Origin: Candidatus Vecturithrix granuli
GTDB lineage: Bacteria; Moduliflexota; Moduliflexia; Moduliflexales; Moduliflexaceae
Assembly (NCBI GenBank): GCA_000739535.1
Contig: DF820463.1
Coordinates: 36,520 to 100,519 of the forward strand
Direction: 5' to 3'
Length of the DNA stretch: 64,000 nucleotides
This document shows positions 43,201 through 51,714 of this stretch, in pieces. Every line of letters begins with the position of its first letter. Position 1 is the first letter of the stretch. The notes under the pieces were generated by a model. That model was not told where the DNA came from and ran no database searches. It worked only from the letters and a program-made list of their open reading frames with translations. Made by a program: the position numbers and the translations under genes.

Positions 43201-45497
43201 TCTGCGTGAAAGAGTTCTTCTAAAATTGCGGTCCAGATGTCCTGCATGACTGGCGACAGGTTCAATTGGGCAATTTTCGCTTTGCCTTCCTGTATATTTT
43301 TAACGCGCGGTTTCCCCTGAAACACCTGCGTCAGATTCTCGTTCCGTTCAAGAAACCCGGCGCGTTCCAGCCAGGCAACGGCGGTTTTGACTTTCGTGTC
43401 CCGCAGCTTATCGTGCCCCTCGAAGACCCCATGCACCTCGTCTTCACGCAGCAATTCATCAACTGTCAAAACGATTTCCCCTTCCTGTCGCGTTTTGGTT
43501 TTGCGCAAGCCGCGCAAAATTTTGGCAATGTCACGTTTTTTGATTTCGGAACAGGCATTCATCGAAAATTGGAGTTCGACATCTTGCGGATCATACAGCA
43601 ACATGCAATGAGCGTCTTGCAAATCACGCCCGGCGCGACCGGCTTCCTGGATGTAATTTTCAAGCGAACCGGGGATGTCGAAATGCAGCACAATTCTGAC
43701 ATTTTCTTTATCAATCCCCATGCCAAAGGCATTGGTGGCGCAGATCACCTGGATTTTGTCGCTGACGAAATCGTCAATAATTGTGCGTTTCAACTGGCTC
43801 TCTAATCCGGCATGAAAGCTTTCCACCACAAACCCGCTCGCGCCTTTGTGTCTCAGGTAATCCCGAATTTCTTCGGTTTCCTTGCGCGTGGCAGCATAGA
43901 TGATGACGCTGCCAGCGTCCGCTTGTCTGAAATGTTCTTCCAGGATGAGCGCAACCTGTTCCATTTTCTCTGCCTTCCCGACTGTGCGCACTTCAAATGA
44001 AAGATTTTCCCGCTTGACGCCGCCCTCAAATCCGGTGAGTTCCTGTTGGAGTTCACTTCGGAAATGTTCCAGAATTTCTGCGATCACATCTTTTTTGGCG
44101 GTGGCAGTAAAACACGCAATCGGAGGAATCGGGGATCCCTGTTCGACGGCAAATTCGCGGATAAATCTGGCAGCATAGAGATAATCCGGCCGGAAATCAT
44201 GTCCCCATTTGGAAAGGCAGTGCGCCTCATCAAAGACCCAACAGCCGATTTCCCTGTGTTGCAATGCTCGTTTGACTGAGCGATTCCGCAATTGTTCCGG
44301 GGAAATATACAGAATGGCGACATCCCCCAGGCGCACCCGCTCTAACACCGCGCCGCGTTCCGGCGGGGTCAACATGCCATACACGACGTCCGCGAAAGGG
44401 GTTGCGGTCTTTTTGGCGAGATTATCCACCTGATCTTTCATCAGGGCTTGCAAGGGCGAAATGACAACCGTTAAAACTCCGCGCCGGTAATGCCGGACAA
44501 GCGCCGGAAGCTGAAAACATAATGATTTGCCCCCGCCCGTCGGCAAGATGGCTAATAATGGCTGATCAGCCATCCCGTGCGTGACAATGGCTTGTTGCAG
44601 GCTCTTGCCATCCTCTGTTTGCGGCGTGTCTCGGAATCGGTCAAAATTGAAAAATCGTTTGAGTTGCGTCACCGGGTTGTGATTCTCCTGGCAATACTGG
44701 CAGGATTCATCATTGCACGGGCGATCTCGTAATAATCTCAGGATTTCGCCGGTTTTGGGGAATTGATAGCGTACCCACGGCGGCAGCACCGAATTCGAAC
44801 CTGAGACCAGCAGCCATGCCAGGCAATATGCCAACGCCGGACGGTGGAGCGGGGCGCATAGCATCTGTTCCGTGACCGAACGCACAGCCTGTTGACAGAC
44901 GATTCCTTCGGTTTTTTTCACAAAGATGGTTTGATAAGTTTCAATTTCGGCCGGTTCTAACGCTCCGCCAATTGCTCGGAATACTTCCGCAACCCCTTGC
45001 CCGCGAAACATACCGATCTGCGAGTCAAAAAAGCAGAATTGATAAAACGCTAGCACCTCTGGAGCATGCTCCCATGTTTTGCGAAAGGCCTGGCATTGAT
45101 CCTGAAACACGGAGACCGCTAAGCGAATATCTTCAAGCGGATCGCTCAAGGCAGAACGCACCAGTTTATAGTCTTTCACCAGATGGTGATAAGGATTTTG
45201 CGGAAAGGCTAAGGGCGAGAGATACAAGGTGTCAATCACTGGCAAGTCGAGGAGTTTCAGATGGGGGTACAGGGATTGCAGAATCACCAGATCATGCCCG
45301 ATCAGGTTATGTCCCAATACGAAGTCAGCCTGAGCAGCAAATTGATCTAACTCGTGGAGAATGGCTTCCAACTCGAATGGTGTTTTGCGTTCAAAGGTCT
45401 GTCCCTGAAAGAGTGCTCCGACATGCCGCAGCGCCCCCTGTTTCGTCGTTTCAATATCCAGGAGCAGGCAGCGTGATAGCAGATTTTTCAGATCCAT
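40278..45497 (-). CDS. DnaQ-like exonuclease / RecQ helicase / UvrD helicase fusion
   Basis: 1739 residues from ATG 45497. Residues 1-135 resemble a DnaQ-type 3'-5' exonuclease: LLLDIETTKQ (D14, E16), LGHNLIGHD (D69) and later LEDIRLAV; the usual final histidine is not clear. A cysteine group, CNDESCQYC, precedes a RecQ core with LPTGGGKSLCFQLPAL (about 319), VFDEAHCLSKWGHDFRP (about 422) and YIQEAGRAGRD (about 619). From about residue 1100 a UvrD/PcrA-type helicase follows: VLAGPGSGKT (about 1136), LVDEYQDIDQQQ (about 1260), VGDDDQNIYTFRGA, VENYRSTRHI and TVHAAKGMEFL (about 1543). Three DNA-processing activities in one chain suggest repair or anti-phage action. It precedes the nuclease-helicase gene by 89 bp. 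Confidence 0.9.
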   Translation of the reverse strand: MDLKNLLSRCLLLDIETTKQGALRHVGALFQGQTFERKTPFELEAILHELDQFAAQADFVLGHNLIGHDLVILQSLYPHLKLLDLPVIDTLYLSPLAFPQNPYHHLVKDYKLVRSALSDPLEDIRLAVSVFQDQCQAFRKTWEHAPEVLAFYQFCFFDSQIGMFRGQGVAEVFRAIGGALEPAEIETYQTIFVKKTEGIVCQQAVRSVTEQMLCAPLHRPALAYCLAWLLVSGSNSVLPPWVRYQFPKTGEILRLLRDRPCNDESCQYCQENHNPVTQLKRFFNFDRFRDTPQTEDGKSLQQAIVTHGMADQPLLAILPTGGGKSLCFQLPALVRHYRRGVLTVVISPLQALMKDQVDNLAKKTATPFADVVYGMLTPPERGAVLERVRLGDVAILYISPEQLRNRSVKRALQHREIGCWVFDEAHCLSKWGHDFRPDYLYAARFIREFAVEQGSPIPPIACFTATAKKDVIAEILEHFRSELQQELTGFEGGVKRENLSFEVRTVGKAEKMEQVALILEEHFRQADAGSVIIYAATRKETEEIRDYLRHKGASGFVVESFHAGLESQLKRTIIDDFVSDKIQVICATNAFGMGIDKENVRIVLHFDIPGSLENYIQEAGRAGRDLQDAHCMLLYDPQDVELQFSMNACSEIKKRDIAKILRGLRKTKTRQEGEIVLTVDELLREDEVHGVFEGHDKLRDTKVKTAVAWLERAGFLERNENLTQVFQGKPRVKNIQEGKAKIAQLNLSPVMQDIWTAILEELFHADPDEGLSADRIAEGLFNTGFQKIAEASGRTPAQEVIVILHEMANAGIVDQGVLLTAFLRPKGKNNARKAFEAVCALEEAMIKLLQEAEPDADEGAWVNLSLRRLNQRLINEGFESNPQTLQDLIKGLSDDGKGLAASIGSLDLYHISQDLYKVRLRRSWPALRKTANLRRKAANIILDVLIGKAAKQSGQEESPEGGLVLLPFSSNELTAAIENDLFLRAELRNMLAAIDRALLFLHEHHIITIQQGLAVFRQAMTIRLAPEAKGRRYTLGDYSPLAIHYVEKIFQVHIINAYAALGLRSIAEALRLVLDYFTVSRQEFIKKHFPGRENMLEYATSQDSFRKIVDQLRNAVQTAIVAGPLEKNLLVLAGPGSGKTKIVVHRCAYLLRVKRVPAAHILILCFNHNASVSLRKRLHELVGDDMRGVTILTYHSMALRLVGRSIAESVEKDSEEAINFDGIIREAIDLLKGKKEIIGIEADDLRDRLLAGYSHILVDEYQDIDQQQYELISVIAGRTLHEEEDKLSILAVGDDDQNIYTFRGANVEFIRKFQQDYQAREEYLVENYRSTRHIIAAANQLIQQNRDRMKTRQPIRINKDRQTEPPGGSWSALDPLAQGRVQIIQTNDSVSQAAVIIAEIQRLKALSQNFDWQHCAILARTRKTLDPIRALCEQTGIPVRWSIERCPPLHRIREIAHFLTRLQEEQNMIKKASELQQVFSDMSAEAAENPWQQLLAEMLEAYRLDTLDATLPVAQAIEWFYESLAEERRDKMLGRGVFLGTVHAAKGMEFLHVFLPGGDWKFPPQRAKQEEERRLLYVGMTRAMQTLCLFDCQTAPNHFLRPLHGEYLLKRSAPLLTSLDPHELRKQYTVLGLKDLYLDYAGAFPDAHAIHRHLTNLRTGDAVRLVSSNNGLQVHDNFGFCVTRLSNTANAAWRDKLDTIQHVRVLALIQRHAKDPAEDYRPRIKADHWELPLLEVVSG

Positions 45498-45622
45498 AAA
45501 ACTCTCAAGTTTTGATGAAGTACATTCTATCAATAATTCCCGCAACCTATTGATTTTTTAAGCTTAACGTTTTTAAGAAATTACACAAGCAGACGCGACA
45601 ACCGGGGTTTGAGAGTCAATCG

Positions 45623-46375
45623 TCAAATATTGGAACTCAAACCCTCATGTTGTAAAAAGGTTTCGGCAATGAGCAGGTCGTCAGGGGTGGTGATTTTGAT
45701 GTTGCGATAGGAGCCTTGGACAATGTTGACCGGATAGCCGAAATATTCTGTCAGCATGGCGTCATCCGTGCCGTAAAGCCCTATGTTTCGGGCCTGTTCG
45801 TGAATATCACGAATAAATGGGTACTGAAATGCCTGGGGGGTGTGAATCTGCCATAAAGATCTTCGATCAAGGGTTTCGACGACGAAGAATTCCTCTGAAA
45901 GGGCTGATTGAACCATTGCAGAATTGTTTGGATCGCTATAATGCCGTTCCGCACGTTTGATGGTATCTTTGACCGGGACAGCGGTGACACAGGCGCGATG
46001 TTTGTGGGCGGCTTCAATCACATCTGTGATGATTGTGGAAGTCACAAACATTCGCACGACATCATGAATCAGCACAATCTCTGTCTGCGGATGTACCGCT
46101 TGTAAGCCTTGCCAGACCGAATCCTGGCGTTCTTTTCCGCCTGCGACGATCGTGTCAATTTTCGAAATCTCATATTCGGCAAGAATCTGCTCACAGCGCG
46201 CGCGATCTTGCGGGCGCGTGACCAGGATGATCTGATCAATCGCCGCTACACGCTCAAAACGGGTAAGCGTATGCGCGAGAATTGGGACCCCGCCGACGCA
46301 AAAGAATTGCTTGGGCAGAGGTCCCTGTCCCATTCGAGAGCCGGTACCGGCTGCCAGAAGAATCGCAGTGACCAT
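45623..46375 (-). CDS. ispD: 2-C-methyl-D-erythritol 4-phosphate cytidylyltransferase
   Basis: 250 residues. The nucleotide-binding N-terminus TAILLAAGTGSRMGQG and the lysine-containing LPKQFFCVGGVPILAHTL are diagnostic, and VLIHDVVRMFV, PVKDTIKRAE and TDDAMLTEYFGYPVNIVQGS are further IspD strings. In the DVVR element the usual alanine-arginine pair (DAARPF in many relatives) is altered, but the key residues appear conserved. It makes CDP-methylerythritol for isoprenoid synthesis. Its start is 8 bp after the PIN/TRAM gene stop, so it is co-transcribed with it, while its usual partner ispF has been split away downstream. Confidence 0.94.
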   Translation of the reverse strand: MVTAILLAAGTGSRMGQGPLPKQFFCVGGVPILAHTLTRFERVAAIDQIILVTRPQDRARCEQILAEYEISKIDTIVAGGKERQDSVWQGLQAVHPQTEIVLIHDVVRMFVTSTIITDVIEAAHKHRACVTAVPVKDTIKRAERHYSDPNNSAMVQSALSEEFFVVETLDRRSLWQIHTPQAFQYPFIRDIHEQARNIGLYGTDDAMLTEYFGYPVNIVQGSYRNIKITTPDDLLIAETFLQHEGLSSNI

Positions 46376-46383
46376 AGTAGAGT

Positions 46384-47397
46384 TTATCTCATATTTCCTT
46401 CTGTCGTCAGTTGCCCGAAAATCATGCGCCCGGCCGTCGTTTGCAAGACGCTTGTGACAGAAACGCTCACAGTTTTACCAATTAACTTTTTGGCGTGATC
46501 AATCACAATCATAGTGCCGTCATCGAGGTAGGCGATTCCCTGTCCGTATTCTTTCCCTTCTTTCAGAACCTGAACTTCGATCACTTCTCCTGGTAAGACC
46601 ACCGGTTTTAAGGCATTTGCCAGTTCATTGACATTCAGAACCGATATCCCTTGTAATTCAGCGACTTTATTCAGATTAAAATCATTCGTGATGAGCTTTG
46701 CCTGGAGCAATTTGGCTAATTCCACCAATTTGGCATCGATCTCTTTGATCTTGGGAAAATCCTGGTCATCGATTTCGACCTGGACATCAATGCGTTTCTG
46801 GATTTTGTGGAGAATTTCCAGGCCGCGTCGGCCTCGATTGCGTTTGATTGGATCTGAGGAATCGGCGATATGCTGCAATTCTTTGAGAATGAATTGTGGA
46901 ATGATCAGGATGCCCTCAAGAAAACCGGTTTCAGCAATATCGGCAATCCGGCCATCAATAATGACACTCGTATCAAGAATTTTATAATTTTTCGCTGCAG
47001 GTTGATCTGAAAAAAACTGCCGCATTGAAGCCAGAGTCAAATGTTGAATCCGCGTTGCTCCAAGCATTAACCCCACAACAAAAAACAGATAGAGCACGGA
47101 AATGTGGACATAAATTGCCCAGGAAATTTTGGGAGAGAAATATTCAAAAAATGATTGCGTTAATACCCTGGCGAACGCCAAACCAAGAAATCCGCCGACA
47201 ATTCCTCCGACGATCGTGCGTGAATCGATTTTCCGTATTTCCCAATCGAGTAAAAATATCAGGCCGGCAAGGAAAATCCCCCATATCATGCCTATTATTC
47301 CCCATCGGAAGGCGCCTGTTCCCCAAAACCCCAGGAAATATCCCAAAATACCGAATATTCCGGCAAAAATAACTTTTCTTCCAATATGAGAGGTCAC
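46384..47397 (-). CDS. PIN/TRAM-domain membrane protein (YacL-like)
   Basis: 337 residues from GTG 47397, which has GAGGTG eight bases before. The open frame extends 100 codons further, but that stretch crosses the carD terminator and has no family likeness, so it is rejected. Four membrane spans come first ([20 protein letters not shown] to [15 protein letters not shown]), then a PIN domain with [36 protein letters not shown] and [17 protein letters not shown] holding the acidic metal ligands. A TRAM domain ends the protein ([20 protein letters not shown]). The family is probably an RNase anchored in the inner membrane. Order carD-PIN/TRAM-ispD is common in bacteria. Confidence 0.92.
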   Translation of the reverse strand: MTSHIGRKVIFAGIFGILGYFLGFWGTGAFRWGIIGMIWGIFLAGLIFLLDWEIRKIDSRTIVGGIVGGFLGLAFARVLTQSFFEYFSPKISWAIYVHISVLYLFFVVGLMLGATRIQHLTLASMRQFFSDQPAAKNYKILDTSVIIDGRIADIAETGFLEGILIIPQFILKELQHIADSSDPIKRNRGRRGLEILHKIQKRIDVQVEIDDQDFPKIKEIDAKLVELAKLLQAKLITNDFNLNKVAELQGISVLNVNELANALKPVVLPGEVIEVQVLKEGKEYGQGIAYLDDGTMIVIDHAKKLIGKTVSVSVTSVLQTTAGRMIFGQLTTEGNMR

Positions 47398-47641
47398 GTT
47401 GTGTTCACCTCGCTTTATGCCAATTTTGTTCCCGGTTACCGGGGGAAGAGTGTATAGATAAAAATCGTCAGAAATGTCTTTGCAAGAAAACACCGAGTTA
47501 TTGAAAACTCTCGATTTGTAGAGGTACAACTGTTTTTCTGAAAGACAATAAAAACCTATTTTCTCCCGAATATGTTCTTCAGTACAGGGGATATCATAGG
47601 AATGATGAACGACATGTCGCGTTTGGGAAAGGCAAAAATCA

Positions 47642-47675
47642 AGGGTGTTTGGAAGAACCTTGCTCCAAACACCCT
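47642..47675 (-). terminator. Rho-independent terminator of carD
   Basis: AGGGTGTTTGGA (47642-47653) and TCCAAACACCCT (47664-47675) are perfect 12-bp arms 55 bp past the carD stop, with GATTTTTGC following on the minus strand. It separates carD from the PIN/TRAM gene, whose true start lies about 245 bp further on. The rest of the 47398-47730 gap shows no other feature. Confidence 0.85.
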
Positions 47676-47730
47676 GATAATTTGTGAACACATTCAAAAG
47701 AGTGTGTGAAGATTCAACACATCACTGCAG

Positions 47731-48213
47731 TTAAGCCGCGCAGCAACACTCATCAATCAACGATTCTGCCTGAGCGGTGCCAATGCGTTTTGAGTGCGCA
47801 ATTTCCATGACAATCAGTTCGCGGGTGCTATCCAGCATTTTGCGTTCACCAAACGACAGTTCTTTTCTGCGTCCTAACCGGGTGAGGTTTTTAAACACTT
47901 CTGCGATTTCGTAAATAGAACCCGTACGAATTTTATCCATGTTGAAATTGTAACGCTTGTTCCACTTGGGGGGCATATTATTAATTTCATCGCGTAAAAT
48001 ATCAAAGATTCTTTCAACTTCCTCTTCGTCAATAATTTGTCGTAATCCAACTTTTTGGGAATTCGATACGGGCACAATAATTTTTAAGTCTTTTCCGATA
48101 ATACTCAAGACAAAACATTGAAGTTTTTGTCCGGCAATTTCTTTCTCCTCAAGGGCCTCAATTCTTCCCACCCCATGAGAAGGATACACAACCTTATCTC
48201 CTACGGCAAACAT
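47731..48213 (-). CDS. carD: CarD-family transcriptional regulator
   Basis: 160 residues from ATG 48213 (MFAVGDKVVYPSHGVGRIEA), preceded by ATGGAGGT; the longer frame upstream is not credible. The N-terminal Tudor-like RNA-polymerase-interacting domain has VVYPSHGVGRIE and VLSIIGKDLKIIVPVSN. The helical C-terminal part has PPKWNKRYNFNMDKIRTGSI and SFGERKMLDSTRELIVMEI. CarD binds the RNA polymerase beta lobe and stabilises open complexes at many promoters, in particular rRNA promoters. The C-terminal CCCAA end is odd but short. It is followed by a strong terminator, so its mRNA is probably short and abundant. Confidence 0.94.
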   Translation of the reverse strand: MFAVGDKVVYPSHGVGRIEALEEKEIAGQKLQCFVLSIIGKDLKIIVPVSNSQKVGLRQIIDEEEVERIFDILRDEINNMPPKWNKRYNFNMDKIRTGSIYEIAEVFKNLTRLGRRKELSFGERKMLDSTRELIVMEIAHSKRIGTAQAESLIDECCCAA

Positions 48214-48330
48214 TGTAGCTGTTACCTCCATATAGATCTGTGAATAATCTGATGTATGTTCATTCTCGGGTCGTGTCAAGATATTCTCAATAGAACAAGC
48301 GTTGAGTGTTTTCAACACCTCCTTTTGCTG

Positions 48331-49131
48331 CTATGCTTCGCCAGGCAAAAGGAAACGACGCAGACGAGAAATGTGTACTGCTCTTCTTTGCGCCGCATCC
48401 AGCGTCACCAAAACTCCGTGCAAACATGGATTATGCGCAGCGCTTTCAAAACGTACCGGCAGGTACGTCAAAAATTTTTGAATTACCCGTTCTGTTTCGA
48501 CGCCAATGACAGAATCCATGGCGCCTGTCATGCCCACATCGGTGATATACGCCGTTCCCCGGGGCAAAATGCGTTCATCCGCAGTCTGGACGTGCGTGTG
48601 CGTTCCCAGAACGGCTGCCACTTTTCCATCCAGATACCAGGCCAGAGCTTGTTTTTCTGAAGTCGCTTCAGCGTGAAAATCAACAATAATGGCTGCACCA
48701 GAGTCTTTTAATCGCTGGATTTCCTGGTCAGCAGCGCGAAAAGGACAACTGAATCCGTCCATAAAGACTCTCCCTATCAGATTAAGTACAGCAATCGTTT
48801 CTCCTGACCCTGTATGCACCACACAAGTTCCCATACCAGGTGTTTCAGGTGGAAAGTTTAACGGCCGAATCAAACGTCTTTCATGCTGAATATAATCAAT
48901 AATTTCTTTTTTCTGCCAGACATGGTTGCCCGACGTGAGCACATGGATACCTGAAGTGAACAGTTCTTCCGCAATTTTCGGGGTAATTCCGACTCCGCCG
49001 GCAGCATTTTCACCGTTTGCAATGACCACATCTACCTGAAATTCACGCACAATCTCCTGCAGTAACGATTTCACGGCGTGCCTTCCGGCTTTGCCAACAA
49101 TATCTCCGATAAACAATAGTGTAATGTTCAA
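48331..49131 (-). CDS. ymdB: YmdB-like metallophosphoesterase (2',3'-cyclic-nucleotide phosphodiesterase)
   Basis: 266 residues, the normal length for the TIGR00282 family. Metal-binding motifs are LFIGDIVGKAGRHA (D near residue 9), VIANGENAAGGVGIT, VLTSGNHVWQKKEI, VDFHAEATSEKQAL and VLGTHTHVQTADERILP. The start is TTG 49131 with GGAG five bases before; no better ATG exists. In Bacillus YmdB acts on cyclic nucleotides and RNA decay and sits next to rny; the same pairing is seen here, with rny 46 bp upstream on the same strand. Confidence 0.93.
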   Translation of the reverse strand: MNITLLFIGDIVGKAGRHAVKSLLQEIVREFQVDVVIANGENAAGGVGITPKIAEELFTSGIHVLTSGNHVWQKKEIIDYIQHERRLIRPLNFPPETPGMGTCVVHTGSGETIAVLNLIGRVFMDGFSCPFRAADQEIQRLKDSGAAIIVDFHAEATSEKQALAWYLDGKVAAVLGTHTHVQTADERILPRGTAYITDVGMTGAMDSVIGVETERVIQKFLTYLPVRFESAAHNPCLHGVLVTLDAAQRRAVHISRLRRFLLPGEA

Positions 49132-49177
49132 AGAATCTCCAAATGTCCCTTTTCTTCACCCACAGCGAGTGTAGCGA

Positions 49178-50740
49178 TTAGCGGGCGTAGGTAAACGAGC
49201 GCGTTTCTCGAATCACCGTCACTTTAATCTGTCCGGGATATTCGACCTCTTTTTCAATCCGTTTCGCAATATCGCTCGCAAGTACTACCGCTTCATCATC
49301 CGAAATTTTTTCGTAATTCACAATTACTCGGATCTCTCGCCCTGCCTGAATAGCATACGACGTTTCGACCCCATAGAATGAATTGCTGATTTCCTCTAAT
49401 TTTTCGAGTCGTTTGACATAAGATTCCAGAATTTCACGTCGCGCTCCGGGGCGAGCGGCTGAAAGGGCGTCGGCAGCCGCAATAATGACGGCTTCTAAGG
49501 TTGTCGGTTCAACATCGTGATGGTGAGCTTCTATCGCATGGATCACCCGTTTGCTCTCATTATATTTTCGGGCGAGTTCTGCTCCGATCATCGCGTGCGC
49601 GCCTTCAACCTCATGATTCACGGCTTTACCGATATCATGCAGCAGGCCTGCGCGTTTGGCGATCTGAATATTTCCTCCCAGTTCGGCTGCCATAATGCCC
49701 GCAATATAGGCGACTTCTTTTGAATGCAGCAGCACATTTTGGGTATAACTGGTGCGGTATTTGAGCCGCCCCAATAATTTAATGGCTTCAGGGTGGAGGC
49801 CATGAATGCCAGCATCAAACGTAGCTCGCTCGCCTTCTTCATAGATCAGGTCTTCCATTTCATCACGAACTTTTCCGACGATTTCTTCGATTCGCGTTGG
49901 ATGAATCCTTCCGTCGGCGATCAAACGTTCCAGGGAAATGCGTGCGACTTCCCGTTTTATGGGGTCAAACCCTGATAAAATGACAGCTCCGGGAGTATCG
50001 TCAATAATCAGGTCAATACCTGCCACGCTTTCAAAGGTGCGAATATTACGTCCCTCACGTCCGATGATGCGCCCTTTCATGTCATCATTCGGCAAATCAA
50101 CTACCGAAACCGTGGTTTCAGCAATATGATCAGCCGCACAGCGCTGAATTGAGGTCATGATGATCTCTTTGGCCTTTTTATCAGCTGTTTGTCGGGCTTC
50201 TTCATATAAGCGTCTGATGGTTTTAGACGCTTCATATTTCGCTTCTTCCTCCATCTGTTGGAATAACGTTTGCTTCGCTTCCTCGGCCGTCATTGCTGAT
50301 ATTCGTTCGAGGATCTCCTGTTGCTGCTGGATCACTGTCGAGAGATTTTCTTTTTCCTGGGCGATATGCTGCATATTTTCTTCAAGTTCTTGCAGGGCTT
50401 TATTGAGTTCAAGCTCACGTTTACCTAGTAGCGAGTCTTTTCGATCGAGGTTTTCCTCTTTTTGATTAATGCGATTCTCTAATTTTAACAGTTCAGCCCG
50501 ACGTTCTTTCGTTTCAGTTTCAAATTCAGTACGCACCTGATAGAGTGCATCTTTCGCCTCAAGAATGATCCGCTTTTTCTCGGCTTCAGCTTCGGCTCTG
50601 GCATCTTCTATGATTTGCGCAGAAAGTTTTCTGGCTTTGGCGATCTTTCGTTCAATATATTCCTTTCGAAAGACATACCCCATTCCACCGCCCATCAATA
50701 TAATCAGCAAAAAAAACAGAAAACTCCCTACAGCCCCCAT
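49178..50740 (-). CDS. rny: Ribonuclease Y
   Basis: 520 residues, normal for RNase Y. A single N-terminal membrane span ([18 protein letters not shown]) is followed by a long coiled coil rich in E, K and R (about residues 25-200). Next come a KH RNA-binding domain ([20 protein letters not shown]) and an HD phosphodiesterase domain with [12 protein letters not shown] and the conserved [16 protein letters not shown]. It is the membrane-tethered endoribonuclease that starts mRNA decay. AAGGGGT lies before the ATG. It precedes ymdB, and a probable 6S RNA is encoded in its long upstream gap. Confidence 0.96.
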   Translation of the reverse strand: MGAVGSFLFFLLIILMGGGMGYVFRKEYIERKIAKARKLSAQIIEDARAEAEAEKKRIILEAKDALYQVRTEFETETKERRAELLKLENRINQKEENLDRKDSLLGKRELELNKALQELEENMQHIAQEKENLSTVIQQQQEILERISAMTAEEAKQTLFQQMEEEAKYEASKTIRRLYEEARQTADKKAKEIIMTSIQRCAADHIAETTVSVVDLPNDDMKGRIIGREGRNIRTFESVAGIDLIIDDTPGAVILSGFDPIKREVARISLERLIADGRIHPTRIEEIVGKVRDEMEDLIYEEGERATFDAGIHGLHPEAIKLLGRLKYRTSYTQNVLLHSKEVAYIAGIMAAELGGNIQIAKRAGLLHDIGKAVNHEVEGAHAMIGAELARKYNESKRVIHAIEAHHHDVEPTTLEAVIIAAADALSAARPGARREILESYVKRLEKLEEISNSFYGVETSYAIQAGREIRVIVNYEKISDDEAVVLASDIAKRIEKEVEYPGQIKVTVIRETRSFTYAR

Positions 50741-51099
50741 ATTCTCATCTACCCCTTGCCATCAGGCCATTAAAGAGGGGTCTCTCCACCTGATGCGCAC
50801 ATTCTCTCAATAACATAACATTTCGCAGCAACGCCGCTTCAATTGAGACACAATCGAATTCAGACAGGTCTAAAATACTTCCAGGAATTACTTACATGAA
50901 AGAGAGGAAAAAAGTGAAGGAACACACAGTGAAGCCCTACATTGAAGTGAACAGATTCTCTTTTTCAAGGATTTCCGACAAAAACACACTCATATTTCAC
51001 GCTCTGATTTGATGCTCTCTACAATCGCAAGACTCATTGTGACAATCGCTTGTTCAGTGTGTGTTGTTGCTCTGCCCGTGAATATCTCCTGAGAATCTT

Positions 51100-51305
51100 T
51101 CTACATTCCCCCACCACAATGCCGTGTGAAGTAAAATCTTTGAACCTGGCATAGCCAGGTGGGTGCTCTCGCGAATACTCTGTACGTCCCTGAATTCAGA
51201 GAATCCAGGGCATGTACGTCATATTACAGCTCAAACTCCCATTCTTGAAGTTGGTAGGCTCAAGAGTTTTACTTCATCACGTACACGGTAGGGGAATTCG
51301 TCATC
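51100..51305 (-). ncRNA. ssrS: Probable 6S RNA
   Basis: The minus-strand transcript folds as a long interrupted rod of about 200 nt. ATTCCCCTACC pairs with GGTGGGGGAAT (51287-51297 and 51105-51115, one G-U), then TGAAGTAAAA with TTTTACTTCA (51267-51276 and 51127-51136), then an asymmetric open centre. An apical hairpin follows with CCCTGGATTC/GAATTCAGGG (51188-51210), and a small side hairpin ACCTGGC/GCCAGGT lies at 51144-51160 on the 3' side. Closing stem, central bubble and apical stem are the 6S layout. A TATACA -10-like box at 51315-51320 would start the RNA near 51307. Position between pheT and rny, where zapA-6S often lies, adds support. No covariance search was possible. Confidence 0.65.
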
Positions 51306-51714
51306 CACCTTTATTGTATAGTCCAGTTGCTCTTGGATTTTTCCATGCAAGAACAACAAAATACATCTTCGTCACTTATATTCATTCAATCAATTTATCA
51401 GCGATCACATGTTTTGAGATCATATTCATCGCAACGTTAAGGTTTTCTTTTTCAGGTTATCTGGGATAAAAATTCCTTCAACAGGAGCACCTATACATTC
51501 ACACATCATACTGTTTCTTGTTCTACGGTCAACCTTACCTTTTGGCAATGAATATTTGTATTTTCTCTCAACGTTTCTGGATAGTTTTCCTTCTTTCACG
51601 TATGACTTATATATACAAAGCAAGCCTGAGGACTTGTCAAGAAATTTACGTAAAAAAACATCACTTATAGAAAAATTCTCGTTGCAAGAGACTCTCTTTG
51701 ACGAAAATACAGGG
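51306..51714. other. Upper part of the long pheT-rny gap
   Basis: The 50741-51714 gap has 974 bp without a protein gene I can defend. Apart from the 6S-like RNA, the part above 51320 is AT-rich and holds only a 65-codon minus-strand frame (51426-51623) that shows no likeness to ZapA or another family. The part below 51100 shows nothing clear. Confidence 0.5.

Noticed and set aside
51426-51623. 65-codon frame as a possible zapA
   Set aside because: Sequence is basic and shows no ZapA pattern; position alone suggested it.
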